Shown: one piece after another, positions 37,701-49,700 of the stretch
How the letters are laid out: every line of letters starts with the position of its first letter
Position numbering within the stretch: position 1 is the stretch's first letter
NCBI GenBank assembly: GCA_951828385.1
Contig: OX639973.1
Span: forward strand, 868,001-932,000
DNA: 64,000 nucleotides
Source of the DNA: an uncultured Poribacteria bacterium
Lineage (GTDB): Bacteria; Poribacteria; WGA-4E; WGA-3G
Reading direction: 5' to 3'
Position numbers and translations under genes: made by a program
The notes under the pieces: model-generated
Seen by the model: the letters and a program-made list of their open reading frames with translations, nothing else
Told to the model about the DNA's origin: nothing
The model's database searches: none

Positions 37701-40558
37701 GTTTCCGCAGACTTAATACGAACAAATTCAATCTCGCGCGAAGTCTTGTCAATCAGATTCTGAGACCACCATTTAGTAGAAGAAATGGGCAGCGGTGGAC
37801 ACCCACAAGTTTTGAAGAGGCACAAGCCGGGGCACTCGTTCAATTGACGGCAATCGCGCAACAGAAGGGAAGCCTAAACAACCTGATTAGTCAATTTGAG
37901 GCGAAGGTTAACGCGAACCCACAGGATATCCAGACACTTAAACTGTTAGCACAACTCTACACACTGACCGATAATACTGACAAAACCAGAAAAATTACTG
38001 AGCAGCTGCTTGCCACTTCGCCGAATGATCCAGTATATCAAACCATACGGTTGCACCAGACCCTGCAGCACAACCTCAATTATGAAACATTCAAAAAACA
38101 TCTGGATGAAGTGACCGAGTTGACCCCTGAAGCACGGCATCAGTATATCATCCAATACACTGAGAAACTCTATCGTCGTGGCGAAAAAGCAGATGCCGAA
38201 AAATTGTTGGACGCACTCAAAGGTGTCCAAGTATCCGATCTCAGCACCGGCGTTATGCTGGTCGATGTCCTTGCCCTGATGGGCAAGATGAACGAAGCAG
38301 AGAAAGTCATCACCCAATTTCCGATTGCTTCAGCACCCGCCTCCCAGGCTTCAAAGATAGGAGCCCCTTTGACCCTCCAGCAACAGCGACAGTACGTTAG
38401 GGTCTATCAAACCCTTGCGGACGCTTACCTTCGTCAGGGGAACATTGAGAAAGCGACTGCGTTCTTCTGGAGCTTTTTGGAACTCACTCAACCCAATACG
38501 CCAAACCCGCGACGCGTCGCAAAACTTGCATACTTTTCGCCTTCTTACATCGGCTATACCGCGCTTCAGTTAACCTATCCATCGCCAACGATATACTACA
38601 ATCAAGACCGGTTGCAGCATTTGCAGCAGATTTTCAATCGATTGTGGTTGAAAAATCAGCAAGAAGCCCTGTACACTAAATTGCGGGCTGAGTTCAATGC
38701 TACAGAAGGCAGAGGCCGTATCTATCCCGGTTTAGCATTAAGTTACTGCTATTGGTGGGCTGGCGAACGTGCCACAGCACAAGAGATACTCTCCGCTTTG
38801 CAAAAGGAATTCTCGGATGACCTTACCCTCAAAGTTAACACCGTCTTTACTGCGATCCAAACCGGGCAGCACGAAACAGCACTGGTACTGCTTAAAGAAC
38901 TCATTGAAGTAGAACCGAGGAACCACCGCCAGTATTATGACCTGATGCTACAACTTGCTATGCACACAGGTAACAATAGCACAGTCCGTGAATTGGTGAC
39001 AAAACTTCTGAACTCGCCGAGCGGCGTTCGAGAGCTTCATCAGTTTTCCGAAAAACTCCGTGATGCCGGCTTTAAACAGTACGCTGTCGCTGTTGCCAAG
39101 AAAACGGTGGACCTGGCGATGGGTGAACGCGACCCGAATTTTCTAATGGACTTGAGCCAACATTTAGAGCGACTCGGACAAGAACAAGATGCTGAATACA
39201 TGGCGGAACGGGCCTTGCGTTTCGCCAACCAACGCGACCGGCACGGACAGATGCTCTATTCTTTCAATTTTCGGAGCGCAACGCGATTAGTGAGTCGCTC
39301 CACAAATGCCCCCGACCGGGAGCAAAAACTTGTGGCAGCAGTGCAAAAGAATCCGGAGTCATTCCAAGCCCATCGCAGGTTGGCAATTTTCTACGAAAGC
39401 ACCGACCAACCTGAAAAAGCATCGGAGGCATTTAAGGCATTACTTGCTCTGAGACCCAAGGACAGCATAACCCGTTATCGCTACGCCCAGATGTTACAGC
39501 GGGCTGGACAGGCAAAAGAGGCTGTTGACCAGTATATGGTGCTTCTCAAGGACACCCCAAATGTCCTCGGCTACAACTATTTGGAGGCAATAGGTACCTT
39601 CCTCCAAGCGGAAAAAATTGATGAACTCGTTTCACTCACGAAAGAGATGATGGTTCCATCTGTCGGACAAAATTTCGGGCGACAATTCGCGCGGAGCGCA
39701 GCGCATGCGTGTATCAGAAGTAACAACCCTAAAGCAGCGATCGAAATCTATGAGAAATTTATTGAAGTTTATCCAAACCAGACCCGCACGTATCAAGACC
39801 TCGCATCCGCTTATATCGCCGCTGGAGAACGTGAGAAAGCAATCCAACTTTTGCGCGGAAGGTTGGCAACTGGAAGCACCGCGTCACAAGTGGAGACTGT
39901 ATTAAAACTCGCTGAACTCTATAGGGATTCCGGTGAATTAGAAGGCTTGACAGCGGAATATACAGCAAAACTTGTTGAGAAACCAGAGGATCCGACACTG
40001 CTCTATCTCGTCGCCTCAATGAAGATTGCAGCAAATAACCTTGAAGCAGCGAAACCGCTGATTAATCGACTCCTTAAAGTCCCACCTACCGCACGAAAAC
40101 TATCGTGGCTGAACCGACTCGCGGAAGCATACCGTGCCTCAGATGACCGGGACTGGGAACTCCGCCTACTTGAATCTGCTGTTGAGGGTGTTGATCCGAA
40201 GGCTTCCAGCAGACTTTCGGAGACTTATCGGAAACTTGCTACGGCATACGACCACAAAGGCGAAAAAGAGAAGGCACAGAACACCTTTCGCAAGATGGGG
40301 GCTCTCCGCCTTTGGCAACGCAGCGTACGCTATTGGGAGAAAGAAGAAATTGCCAAGATATATATTCAACACGACATGTTAGAAGATGCCGAAGCCTTGT
40401 TGATTGACCTTCTTAACGATTTTTCAGTACGATCATGGACTCGGAGACAAGCTGAGCAACAGCTAAAGAAGATAAAACGACGCCGTGCCTTTTTGGAGAT
40501 AAAGAACCGAGTGACTTCAAAAATGAAAGTTACGCCGCGCAAGCCAACTGTCGAATAG
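34769..40558 (+). CDS. Giant secreted TPR protein 3, short form (1929 aa)
   Basis: I chose the ATG at 34769: GAAGGAGAT lies about eight bases upstream and the product then starts MFGSEKRAT with a normal signal peptide ending IAFAQE. An in-frame ATG at 34706 would add 21 residues in front of it. The TPR arrays match the first two thirds of the other giants, including the linker near residue 985 and the conserved SYCYWW patch. The protein ends with a basic tail (SKMKVTPRKPTVE) exactly where its paralogues continue into their second TPR block, so it lacks about 1000 residues including the C-terminal module. It is either a deletion product or a natural short form; the frame is intact. Its first half is a mosaic of giants 1, 2 and 4. 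Confidence 0.87.
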   Translation: MFGSEKRATTLFALSFIVCALCFTPIAFAQEATDDAKIIERYKLMLNRKPKEGSTFDRLYQFYLEGAGLAAMVADYQAEVQAKPDNPNPQLILGHIYKRLGKDAEAVKAYQRAVELTPNNYYPHFALGQAYAILLQHENAIGSLNQAAKIAEETQAATPEDLTAIYKALGRAYFRRDRVDEAIVAWTKIAELDPENIFARIELADLFREQELYKQAIVQHEAIIQFKADDPYRVCLSRREIGNIHEAKGDYGAAIESYDSALALTAPGNWLRKDLQHRIIGIYAADGNWEGLIEYYQKKLETTPNEPELLGLLAAAYIEHQQQEEGIATYQKAVALAPTDATLRLNLIAAFRNAERFEDAAAAYESLSEQAPDDFGIYRELGELYLHLEDEDKARATYQRMIDRAPENAGTHLILAEIYTGHEWTEDAVASYQKAISLAPDNLDYIEYFGEFYIRQGNREQAIETWHQIVAGEKGIAENYERLAQLLDTKDFGAEALTASRKAVALMPDAYRYREALAKRLMQNKQYAEAIIEYTETIKLAPNEFFAEQMDDQRIELYRRQGTLVDQIEAMEVALEKLGISDADSFAKHKRLAKMYLKLENITYALEVLLKAKALRPDDVTVNRWLAEIYVKQGKRDDANAIYTHLTDIDSTNAREYYTNIARLHLNAMDLEAAKTAAKQIIAHNPRNPEGYQLLAQIAKQSGNYDNAINNLKHSIRLRPDATDIRMELAAIYKLSGKPQQALTQYWRCWELSNSVNNKLALVKPLSEVYYDLGRRNAFEEKLKQLSKTNASHIGPVLALAEVYRMEGDLPKARFQLVQALDRDRESPELLAQLVKISLDSGDNQNALVYQQRLVKVQPAPHHQQKLGELLFDAGREQEAIQAWSKLLHTKNQTLEADIKLSTLLIGHGLLDEALFTLARAAENAQDAKAIYQLGAALVEMNELERAQPYFQQILEMSPPPRNVTKHITLSPNYATSGFRRLNTNKFNLARSLVNQILRPPFSRRNGQRWTPTSFEEAQAGALVQLTAIAQQKGSLNNLISQFEAKVNANPQDIQTLKLLAQLYTLTDNTDKTRKITEQLLATSPNDPVYQTIRLHQTLQHNLNYETFKKHLDEVTELTPEARHQYIIQYTEKLYRRGEKADAEKLLDALKGVQVSDLSTGVMLVDVLALMGKMNEAEKVITQFPIASAPASQASKIGAPLTLQQQRQYVRVYQTLADAYLRQGNIEKATAFFWSFLELTQPNTPNPRRVAKLAYFSPSYIGYTALQLTYPSPTIYYNQDRLQHLQQIFNRLWLKNQQEALYTKLRAEFNATEGRGRIYPGLALSYCYWWAGERATAQEILSALQKEFSDDLTLKVNTVFTAIQTGQHETALVLLKELIEVEPRNHRQYYDLMLQLAMHTGNNSTVRELVTKLLNSPSGVRELHQFSEKLRDAGFKQYAVAVAKKTVDLAMGERDPNFLMDLSQHLERLGQEQDAEYMAERALRFANQRDRHGQMLYSFNFRSATRLVSRSTNAPDREQKLVAAVQKNPESFQAHRRLAIFYESTDQPEKASEAFKALLALRPKDSITRYRYAQMLQRAGQAKEAVDQYMVLLKDTPNVLGYNYLEAIGTFLQAEKIDELVSLTKEMMVPSVGQNFGRQFARSAAHACIRSNNPKAAIEIYEKFIEVYPNQTRTYQDLASAYIAAGEREKAIQLLRGRLATGSTASQVETVLKLAELYRDSGELEGLTAEYTAKLVEKPEDPTLLYLVASMKIAANNLEAAKPLINRLLKVPPTARKLSWLNRLAEAYRASDDRDWELRLLESAVEGVDPKASSRLSETYRKLATAYDHKGEKEKAQNTFRKMGALRLWQRSVRYWEKEEIAKIYIQHDMLEDAEALLIDLLNDFSVRSWTRRQAEQQLKKIKRRRAFLEIKNRVTSKMKVTPRKPTVE

Positions 40559-40633
40559 CGCGCGAATCAAACATTATTCGCTGGGTTCTCCTACACCCCA
40601 GGGGATTGGGTTTTACGATATATAAAAGATATT

Positions 40634-40667
40634 GCACCCTTTTCGCGTCTAAATTGTGTCACCATAA
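40634..40667 (+). promoter_or_regulatory. ECF-type promoter motif copy C, upstream of TPR giant 4
   Basis: GCACCCTTTT starts at 40634 and GTGTCACCATAAG at 40656, with the standard 24-base offset. Downstream sequence (AAACATTT about 20 bases later) is also shared with copy D at 49729. It lies 103-136 bases before the start of giant 4. Confidence 0.6.
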
Positions 40668-40769
40668 GTAAACCACAAACATTTAAATCCGTTTTGTGAA
40701 AGTAACAGAAAATCCCGAAAGTCTAATTTCTTTTTTCAATGCTGCCTATCGCCTTAAGGAGGTACCTTC

Positions 40770-43700
40770 ATGTCCAAACGAGAAAAATGCGTAATGAGTG
40801 TGTGCACAGTGTCCCTCATAGCCTACATCTTGTGTTTCACAGTCATCACCGTCGCACAAAATGAAACAGATGATGCACAAATTATCGAACGCTATAAGCA
40901 GATGCTGAATCGTAAACCGAAAGAGGGAAGTACGTTTGATCGACTCTACCAGTTTTATCTTGAAGGTGCGGGTTTAGATGCGATGGTCACCGATTATCAG
41001 GCAGAAGCAGCAGCGAAACCTGACGCTCCACACCTCCAACTGATCTTGGGACATATCCACAAACGCCTTGGCAAAGATACGGAAGCCATTAAAGCATATC
41101 AACGCGCTGTTACACTCTCTCCAAACGATTACTATCCGCATTTCGCACTCGGACACATCTATACAACAGGACATCAATATGAGCAAGCAATTAACGCGTT
41201 GACGAAAGCAGCAGCATTGTCGGAGCAAACGGTATCTGCTACACCTGATGATCGGACCGCGATTTATAAAACACTCGGTCGCGCCTATTTCCATCAGGAC
41301 CGGGTGGACGCTGCGATCACAACATGGACAAAAATCGCTGAATTGGATCCGCAGAACATTTTTGCCCGTATTGAACTCGCCGATCTCTTCCGGGAGCAGG
41401 AACTGTACCCACAAGCCATCGCACAGCATGAAGCAATCACCGAAATAAAAAAAGATGACCCGTATCGCGTCTGTCTCAGCCTGCGAGAAATAGGTAAGAT
41501 TCACGAAGACACGGGTGCTTACGAGGCAGCACGAGCGCGGTACGATGCTGCATTGGCGTTAACGGCTCCGGGGAATTGGCTCCGAAAGGACTTGCAACAC
41601 CGTATCATTGGAATTTATGCCGCCGATGCAGATTGGAAGGGCTTAATCGCGTACTATCAAGGCAAACTTGAGGCAGCCCCGAACGATCCGGAACTTATCG
41701 GTTTGCAGGCTTCTGCATATATTGAGAACCAGCAGCTTGATGAAGGTATTGCAGCGTATCGAAAGGGATTAGAACTGGCTCCGACGGATGCGGAACTACG
41801 GCTAAACTTAATTGCTGCGCTCCGCAGTGCTGAGAAATTGGAAGACGCTGCGGCGGCATACGAAGTACTCAGCGAACAACAGCCTGACAATTTTGGTATC
41901 TACCGCGAACTCGGCAAGTTATACTTGGAACTTCAGGACGAAGGCAAAGCGAAATCAGCGTATCAACGAATGATTGACCGCGCTCCAGAAAATGCAGGCA
42001 CACATCTCATTCTTGCCGAAATTTACACCGGGCATGAATGGACAGAGGATGCCGTTGCTTCATATCAAAAGGCGATCTCACTGGCACCCGATAATCTGGA
42101 TTATATTGAATATTTCGGTGAGTTTTACATCCGTCAAGGCAGTCGTGAGCAGGCGATTGCAACATGGCATCAGATAGTTGCTGGTGAAAAAGGGATCGCT
42201 GAGAATTACGACCGCTTGGCGCAGCTGCTCGATACAAAAGACTTCGGGGCTGAAGCACTCACTGCAAGTCGTAAAGCAGTGGCGCTGATGCCGGATGCGT
42301 ATCGCTATCGCGAGGCGTTGGCGAAACGCCTCATGCAGAACAAGCAGTACGCAGAAGCAATAACAGAATACACGGAAGCCATAAAACTCGCGCCAAATGA
42401 ATTTTTCGCCGAACAGATGGACGACCAACGCCTTGAACTCTATCGGCGGCAAGGGACACTCGTAGATCAAATTGAGGCGATGGAGGTGGCACTTGAGAAC
42501 CCTGGCATCTCTGATGCCGACAGTTTCGCGAAGCATAAAAGACTCGCCAAGATGTATTTGAAGTTGGAGAATATCACCTATGCGCTTGAAGTGCTTTTGA
42601 AAGCGAAAGCACTCCGCCCTGACGACGTAACTGTGAATCGATGGCTCGCGGAGATCTATGTCAAACAAGGGAAGCGTGATGATGCGAATGCGATTTATAC
42701 CTATTTAGTAGATATTGACAGTACGAATGCGCGAGAATACTACACGAACATCGCCCGTCTCCACCTAAACGCGATGGATTTGGAAGCCGCTAAAACCGCT
42801 GCGAAACAGATTGTCGCGTATAGTCCGCGTAACCCGGAAGGACATCAGATGTTCGCGGAAATCGCCAAGCAGGCAGAGGATTACGAAGCCGCGATTGATA
42901 GCCTCAAGGATGCGATGCGTCTGCGTCCGGAAGCGATTGACCTTCGCTCGGAATTAGCGGACACTTACAAAGTTTCAGGTCGCCTTCAAGAAGCGATTTC
43001 ACAATATTGGCGGTGCTGGGAGTTGAGCGATAACTTGGGTGATAAACTCGCCTTTCTGAAACCGCTTTCCGAAGTATATTACGATTCAGGACGGCATGGA
43101 GAGTTTGAAGAAAAACTCAAGCAGCTATCAAGATCCAACACATCGAGCATTGGCCCCGTTTTAGCCCTCGCTGAACTTTATCGAACAGAGGGAGATTTAC
43201 CAAGTGCGCGCTTCCAACTTGCACGCGCATTAGATAGGGATCGCGAGCATCCAGAACTCTTGGAGAGATTGGTCAAGGTGAGTTTTGACCTTGGCGATAT
43301 AGCGGATGCTCTGACTTATCAACAACGACTTGTCAAGGCACACCCAGGTCCCGCTCAACAGCAAAAGCTGGGTGAGTTATTGTTTGATATGGGTCGTCAA
43401 CAAGAGGCGATTCAGGCATGGTCAAAAGTGTTACACGCGAAAAATAAGCCACTGGAAGCAGAGATAAAACTTGCTACACTCCTCATCGAACACGGTCTGG
43501 TAGAAGAGGCACTTTTTGCGCTGGATCGCGCAGCAGAAAAGGTGACAGGTCCACAATCTCACATTGTCTTATACCAAATCGGGGCAATGCTGGTTGAGAT
43601 GAACGAATTCGCGCGCGCGAAACCGATCTGCCAGCGCATCCTACAGATGCCGAAGCCGTCTACTGATTCAAGTTCAGGAATCGTGTCAATCCAAGTGCCC

Positions 43701-46700
43701 ACGAACTACGGTACGAACAAACTCAATCTCGCGCGCGATATCAGTCGCAAGCCCCAAAGACAACCGTATAGTAGTAGAAATCCTCAAGTATGGCAACCGA
43801 ACAGTTTTGACGAGGCACAAGCCGGCGCCCTTGTGCTGTTGAAGACTATCATGGAAGAGGATGGCCAGTTAGATGCGCTGCTTGCACAATTTGAGACAAA
43901 TGCTGCGGCAAATCCGAAGGATACCCAGACGCTTGAACTGCTCGGCGAACTCTACATGTTGACTGATAACTTTGAGAAGACAGAAGAAATTATCGAAAAA
44001 CTGATTGCAATATCGCCGAACAATCCGGCATATCAAGGCATGCAGTTGGATCGGCTGACGATGAAGCAGATGCTTGATTATGATACTTTGAAAAAGCAGT
44101 TTGACGAAATGCCAGGATTAACTCCTGAAGCACGACACTGGTACACCATACAATATGCGAGTAGACTCTTTTACAACAGAAAAGCGGAAGATGCGGAAAA
44201 ACTGGAAAAATTGCTGGATGAACTTAAAGATGTAAATGTGACGCACCTTAGCAATAATACGACACTCGCTAATATACTGATACAGATGGGAAAGACTGAC
44301 GCGGCAGAAAAAGTTATTTCCCAGTTTCCAACATCGGCGACAGGGCAGCTGACTCAGCAGCAGCGTCGTTTCTATGAGCAGCTCTCGACCGCTTACCTCC
44401 GTGAGGGGCAAATCGACAAATCGGTTGCGCTGTATTGGAAGTTCCTTGAGCGTACCAAGCCGCGTACGACGAGTGCCAGGCGCGTCGCTGCGTTGAGTTC
44501 TTCGTCCTACTCCTACGGCGGTTATACCCCGATTCAATCAAGTTATCCATCGCCGACCCTGTATTATAATCAAAACCGGTTGGAGTATCTTCAACAGTTT
44601 TTTAACCAATTGTGGATAAACAATCAACAGGAGACGTTGTACAGGAGATTTCAAACGCAATTGGATATAACACAAGGTAGAGATCGTATCTATCCACTTT
44701 TGGCGATGAGTTACTGCTACTGGTGGGAAGGCAAACGGGCAGAAGCGCAGGAGATCCTCTCGGCGTTACAAGAGGAATTCCCGAACGATCTCACGCTCAA
44801 ACTCAACACTGTTTTTGTTTCGATCCAGACCGGAGAGATTAAAACAGCGTTAGTACTTCTAAAAGAACTCGCTGAAGCCGACGCAAGAAACCGTCGCCAG
44901 TATCACGACTTAACGCTACAACTTGTCGTGCATACAGGCGATACTGTTAGCGTGCGTGAGCTGGTAACCAAAATTCTGAATTCACCCAGTAGCGTACGAG
45001 AACTGTATCAATTTTCCCAAAAACTTCAACAGATCGGTCTCACGCAATATGCGATTGCAGTCGCTCAGAGAGCAACAACTTTAGCGATGCGGGAACGCGA
45101 TCCGAACCTGCTTGTGCAATTAAGTCAGCATTTAAATGTGCTCGGACGTGGACAGGATGCAGCCCGGCTTGCGGCACGCGCCTTGCGGTTCGCCAACCAA
45201 CGCGGGCAGCACGGGCAGCTGTTCCATTCTCGGAATATGCAACGGGCGGTGCGTCTGGCGGGGCGCGTTACGGGTGGAAGTGACCGAGAATCCAAATTCG
45301 TTGAAGCGATAGAAAGGCATCCGAAATCATTCCAGGCACACATCAGATTAGCATCGTTTTACGAGAGTCGGCGCCAGATCCAAAAGGCATCAAAAGCATT
45401 TGAAGCAGCCCTTACGCTCCGTCCTACGGATAGTATGACCCGGCAGCGGTATGCTGACATGTTGCAGCGGACCGGTCGGTCAAAAAATGCTGTTACCCAA
45501 TACGCGATACTCCTTAAGGAAAACGCGAATGCCCTCCTTCCGAACTATTACCAAATAATCGACACCTTCTTCAAAGCTGGCGAGGTTAATAAACTGGTTT
45601 CACTCGTGAAGGAGATGCTCGGGACGGGGCCCCGATATGGACGCAATCATGATTTCGCTCGCAGAGCAGCAGAACAGTGTACCCGAAACAACAACGCCAA
45701 AGCAGCCGTTGAAATCTACGAAAAGATGGTTGAAGTCAACTGGGAAAATTCATATCAACAATTAGTGAGTGCTTATGTTGCATCCGGTAAGCGCGATAAA
45801 GCGATTCAACTCTTGCGCGATAAACTGCGAACCAAGAACCCAGTCATACAGGTACAAGTCGTCCTGAAAATGGCGGAATTCGAGGAAACGTTAGAAGAAA
45901 TAAAAAACTTGTTAGCGGCGTATGAAGCCAGACTTCCTGAAGATAAGATTAATCCACCATTAGATTATCTCGTTGCGACCCTAAAGATTGTGACGGACGA
46001 TATCGAAGGGGCGGACCCGCTTGTTAACAAACTTCTTGAAAATATGCCCTCAACGCTGAAACTACAGTGGTTGAATACGTTAGCGGATACTTATCGTGGT
46101 AAATCTGATAGCGAACGTGAAATCCGAATGCTTGAAGCTGCTACACAAAACGTTGACCCGCAGGAGTCGTGGCGACTGTCAAGCACTTATGAAAAACTTG
46201 GTAAAGCCTACATCGGAAAAGGTGAAAAAGAGCGAGCCCGAGACGCGCTGCGTAAGATGGGTACCCTCCGACTGATGCGGCGCGGTGGCTCTTCTTATTG
46301 GGAAAAAGAAAATGTCGCGCGGGTATACATGGAACACGAGATGTGGGACGATGCCGAAGTGCTGTTGACCGAGGTTATCAATGACCCATCGGCACAAAAG
46401 TACTACCTTGAACGGGCACAAGAACAGTTGATGACAATTCAACAGAGACGCGACGGATTAACAGAGACACCGGCATCAAGCGGGAAAATAGAAGTGACAA
46501 ACATTGGCATGCAGCGGTCAATGGCGCAACAATACATGCGGCGCAATCAAATCGAGAAAGCTGTAGAAATTTATGAGCAGCTCGCAAAAGTGATGCCGGA
46601 GGACCTTGAATCCAGATCGCAACTTGCAACGCTCTACTCACGCCAAAATCAGCATGATAAGGCGATTGATATTTGGAAAGCACTGCTTGAAGCCGACCCG

Positions 46701-49700
46701 GAAAACACAAGGTATCAGGATGGGTTTATCGACGCTTACCAGAAGGCGGGAAGAATCGGGGACGCTCTTGAACTTGCACAGAAATATATTGACGACGATG
46801 CAGAAGTGGGTGTCCACTACTCACGTCTCGCGAAACTCTACGCTGCTGATGGCCAGGTTGACGCTGCCATCACGCAGTATAAAAAAGCGATTGAACTCAC
46901 CCCTGGAGATGGACGGGTTTATCAAGAACTGGGGCAGCTTTATCTTCGCAAAAACGACTTAGAGGCTGCCGAAAAGGCGTTCCAGGAAGCACTTCAATAT
47001 GCTGCACATGACGGAGAGCGACAGAACGTTGAACGGCAACTCATGACGCTTTATCGCCGTCAAGGAAAACTTGAGGAGATGCTAAAGGAGGCGGAAGCGA
47101 AAGGCGCGCTCACCTTTGAGCTGCAAATGGAGCAGGCACGCAACTATTCAAATCAAGGTAAATTAGACGAAGCGGTTAGTGCGTATAAGAAAGCCCTCGA
47201 AATGACGACCAGAGAGTGGGAACGACAGAACGTAGAGCGGGGGTTGATGCATCTCTATCGCAGGCAAGGTAAATTGGAAGAGGTGCTAAAGGAAGCCGAA
47301 AAAAACGATACGCTTACGTTTACTATGCAAACAGAACTGGCACGACACTATCGGAGTCAGGGTGAACCCGAAAAAGCGATCAGTGCCTACAAGCAAGCCC
47401 TCAACATGACCACCCAAAATCATGAGCGAAATCGTATCGTTATTGAACTGATGCAAGAATACGCCGGGACCGGTGAAAACGATTTAGCGATGGAGCTCTA
47501 TGAATCCGCGTCTCACTCTGATTCAAGCGTAAAATCAATTAGGCATGGAGGCTCCACTTTCGTCGTTAAATTCGGCGGCGATGAAGCGCGCGAAGGCTTA
47601 ATTAAAGCCTACAAAAGCCGAGGGAAACTTGCGGAATTGAAAACGCTTTTTGAAAAGAAACTTGAGGAGAATCCGAATAATCCTGCTGCGCTTGAAATGA
47701 TCGCCGAGATTTATCGGAACAAAAATCAGCATGAAAAGGCGGCTGAGACGTATCAGGCGCTCTGCAAAGCGCAGCCGAGTAATGTTCGCGGTTTTTACTA
47801 TGCTGCCGCTGCCTTTAAGAAAAATGGACAGCTCGAATTGGCAGATGATCTTTTGAAACGAGGTGAAACGGCGCTTTCATCAAGTTCTAAGAAACAGGAT
47901 CTGTGGCTTCTTATGGCACTCGGTTCCATCTGCTTTGAGAGTGAAATGTATACACCGGCGATCACGTTCTTTAAAGATGGGATTATCATAAGTGGAAGTA
48001 GAGCGCGAGGCGGTAGTAATTGGGAACAGGAAATCCTATATGAGATACTCGGGAAAAGTTACCGCGCCACAGCGCAGTATGAGGAAGCCATCAAGGCATA
48101 TCAGCAAATGGCGAACGTTAGCGGAAGTAGCCATAGGAAACAAGAGGCAGAAAAAGCGATAAAGGAGATATACAGTGAGGGTAACCTCTACGAAATGCGG
48201 ATTCCTGAGCAGCTGAAGAAACTTGAAGGGAATCCAGATGACATTAATACTCGTCTCGCGCTTGCTAAAGATTATGTATCCAGCGGCAAGGTTGAAAAAG
48301 CGATCGCGCAATACGAGAAACTCAGTGAACTTCAACCCAACGAGGCACAATGGTATAAAACGCTCGGCAAACTTTATGGAAAATCGCCTCAAACAGATCC
48401 AGGAGACCGACTGACAAAAGCTGCCGCTGCCTACGAAAAAGCGATTACTCTCGAACCGACTGCTTATCTGTCATATAGCCAATTGGCAGATACTTATAAG
48501 AAAGCGAAAGACTTATCAAAGGCGGAGGCGGTATACCGTCGTGCCTTGGATGCCCCTCTCACCTCCGAAGAACACGATGCCGCGGTTACCGCTATCTCGC
48601 AACTCTACAGTGGTGAAACGCACGCGGATAAACGCATCGCTGTCCTTGAAGAGTTAAGCGCGAAAACGGAGCAGAGTGCTGCCCTCTATAAAATGTTGGG
48701 CGACGCTTACAGAGAAGCAGGGGATACTGAAAAAGCTGCGTCTGCTTATGCGAAATGGTTAGAAATTCGCCAGAAAACGGTAAACCAGAACCGACACGCT
48801 TCGGAATATCAGCAGCTCGCTGAAGAACTTTTGAAGAAAAATATTATGCCGGAAACGGCGTTAGTCTTCGCGACAATAGCGACAGAAAGCCAAACAGATT
48901 GGACTTACGTTCTGACATTGGGGCATGCATATCTTGCGAACGGACAGTATGAAGAAGCCCTGCAAGCGTTCAAGCGCAGTTTAGACCTTCTCAATCAGTC
49001 CGGCAGAACCTTCGTATACATCAAAGACCTGTTACTATCGCGTATCTCTGAAATGAGCAAACGTGCGGCGGACAAAAAGCCCTACGTTGAAATAGCGGAT
49101 CAACTGTTAGATGCCTTGCCTGAGAAACTGATAAGACAGTCCGAAAACCTTCTTGCGTTAGCCGAATTTTGCTTAGAACACGGCTTGACTGAGAAGGCAG
49201 CAATCTATATTAACAAAGCCGGTTTCATTGCTGAAAGCGCGTGGTTAACCCTCGGTCCGTTTGACAATACAGATGGCATTGGTCACAATACAGTTTACAT
49301 TATAGAAGATGCGATGCAAGTTGACACAACCGCTAAATACGACGGGGCAGATGGAGAGGTTCGTTGGCAAAAACTGAACGATCAGATGCTTGATGGGTTT
49401 GTCGATTTCGGCAAGGATGTCGATTGGCGCACCGCGTATGCGTGGGTGACCTTTACTTCACCTAACGAGCGGAAAGCACAACTCCGCTTTGATAGTGATG
49501 ACCAAGGGAAAGTGTGGTTTAACGAGAAAAAGATGTATGCGCATCGTAGACGGAACCGTGGGGCGGTCATGGATCGGCGTACTATCCCCGTAACGCTCAG
49601 GTCCGGCAAAAACAGCATTCTCGTCAAAGTGTGCAATGAGACATCGAGTTGGGGATTCTACCTGCGGATTACTGACACTGATGGAAAGCCGTTTGACGAT

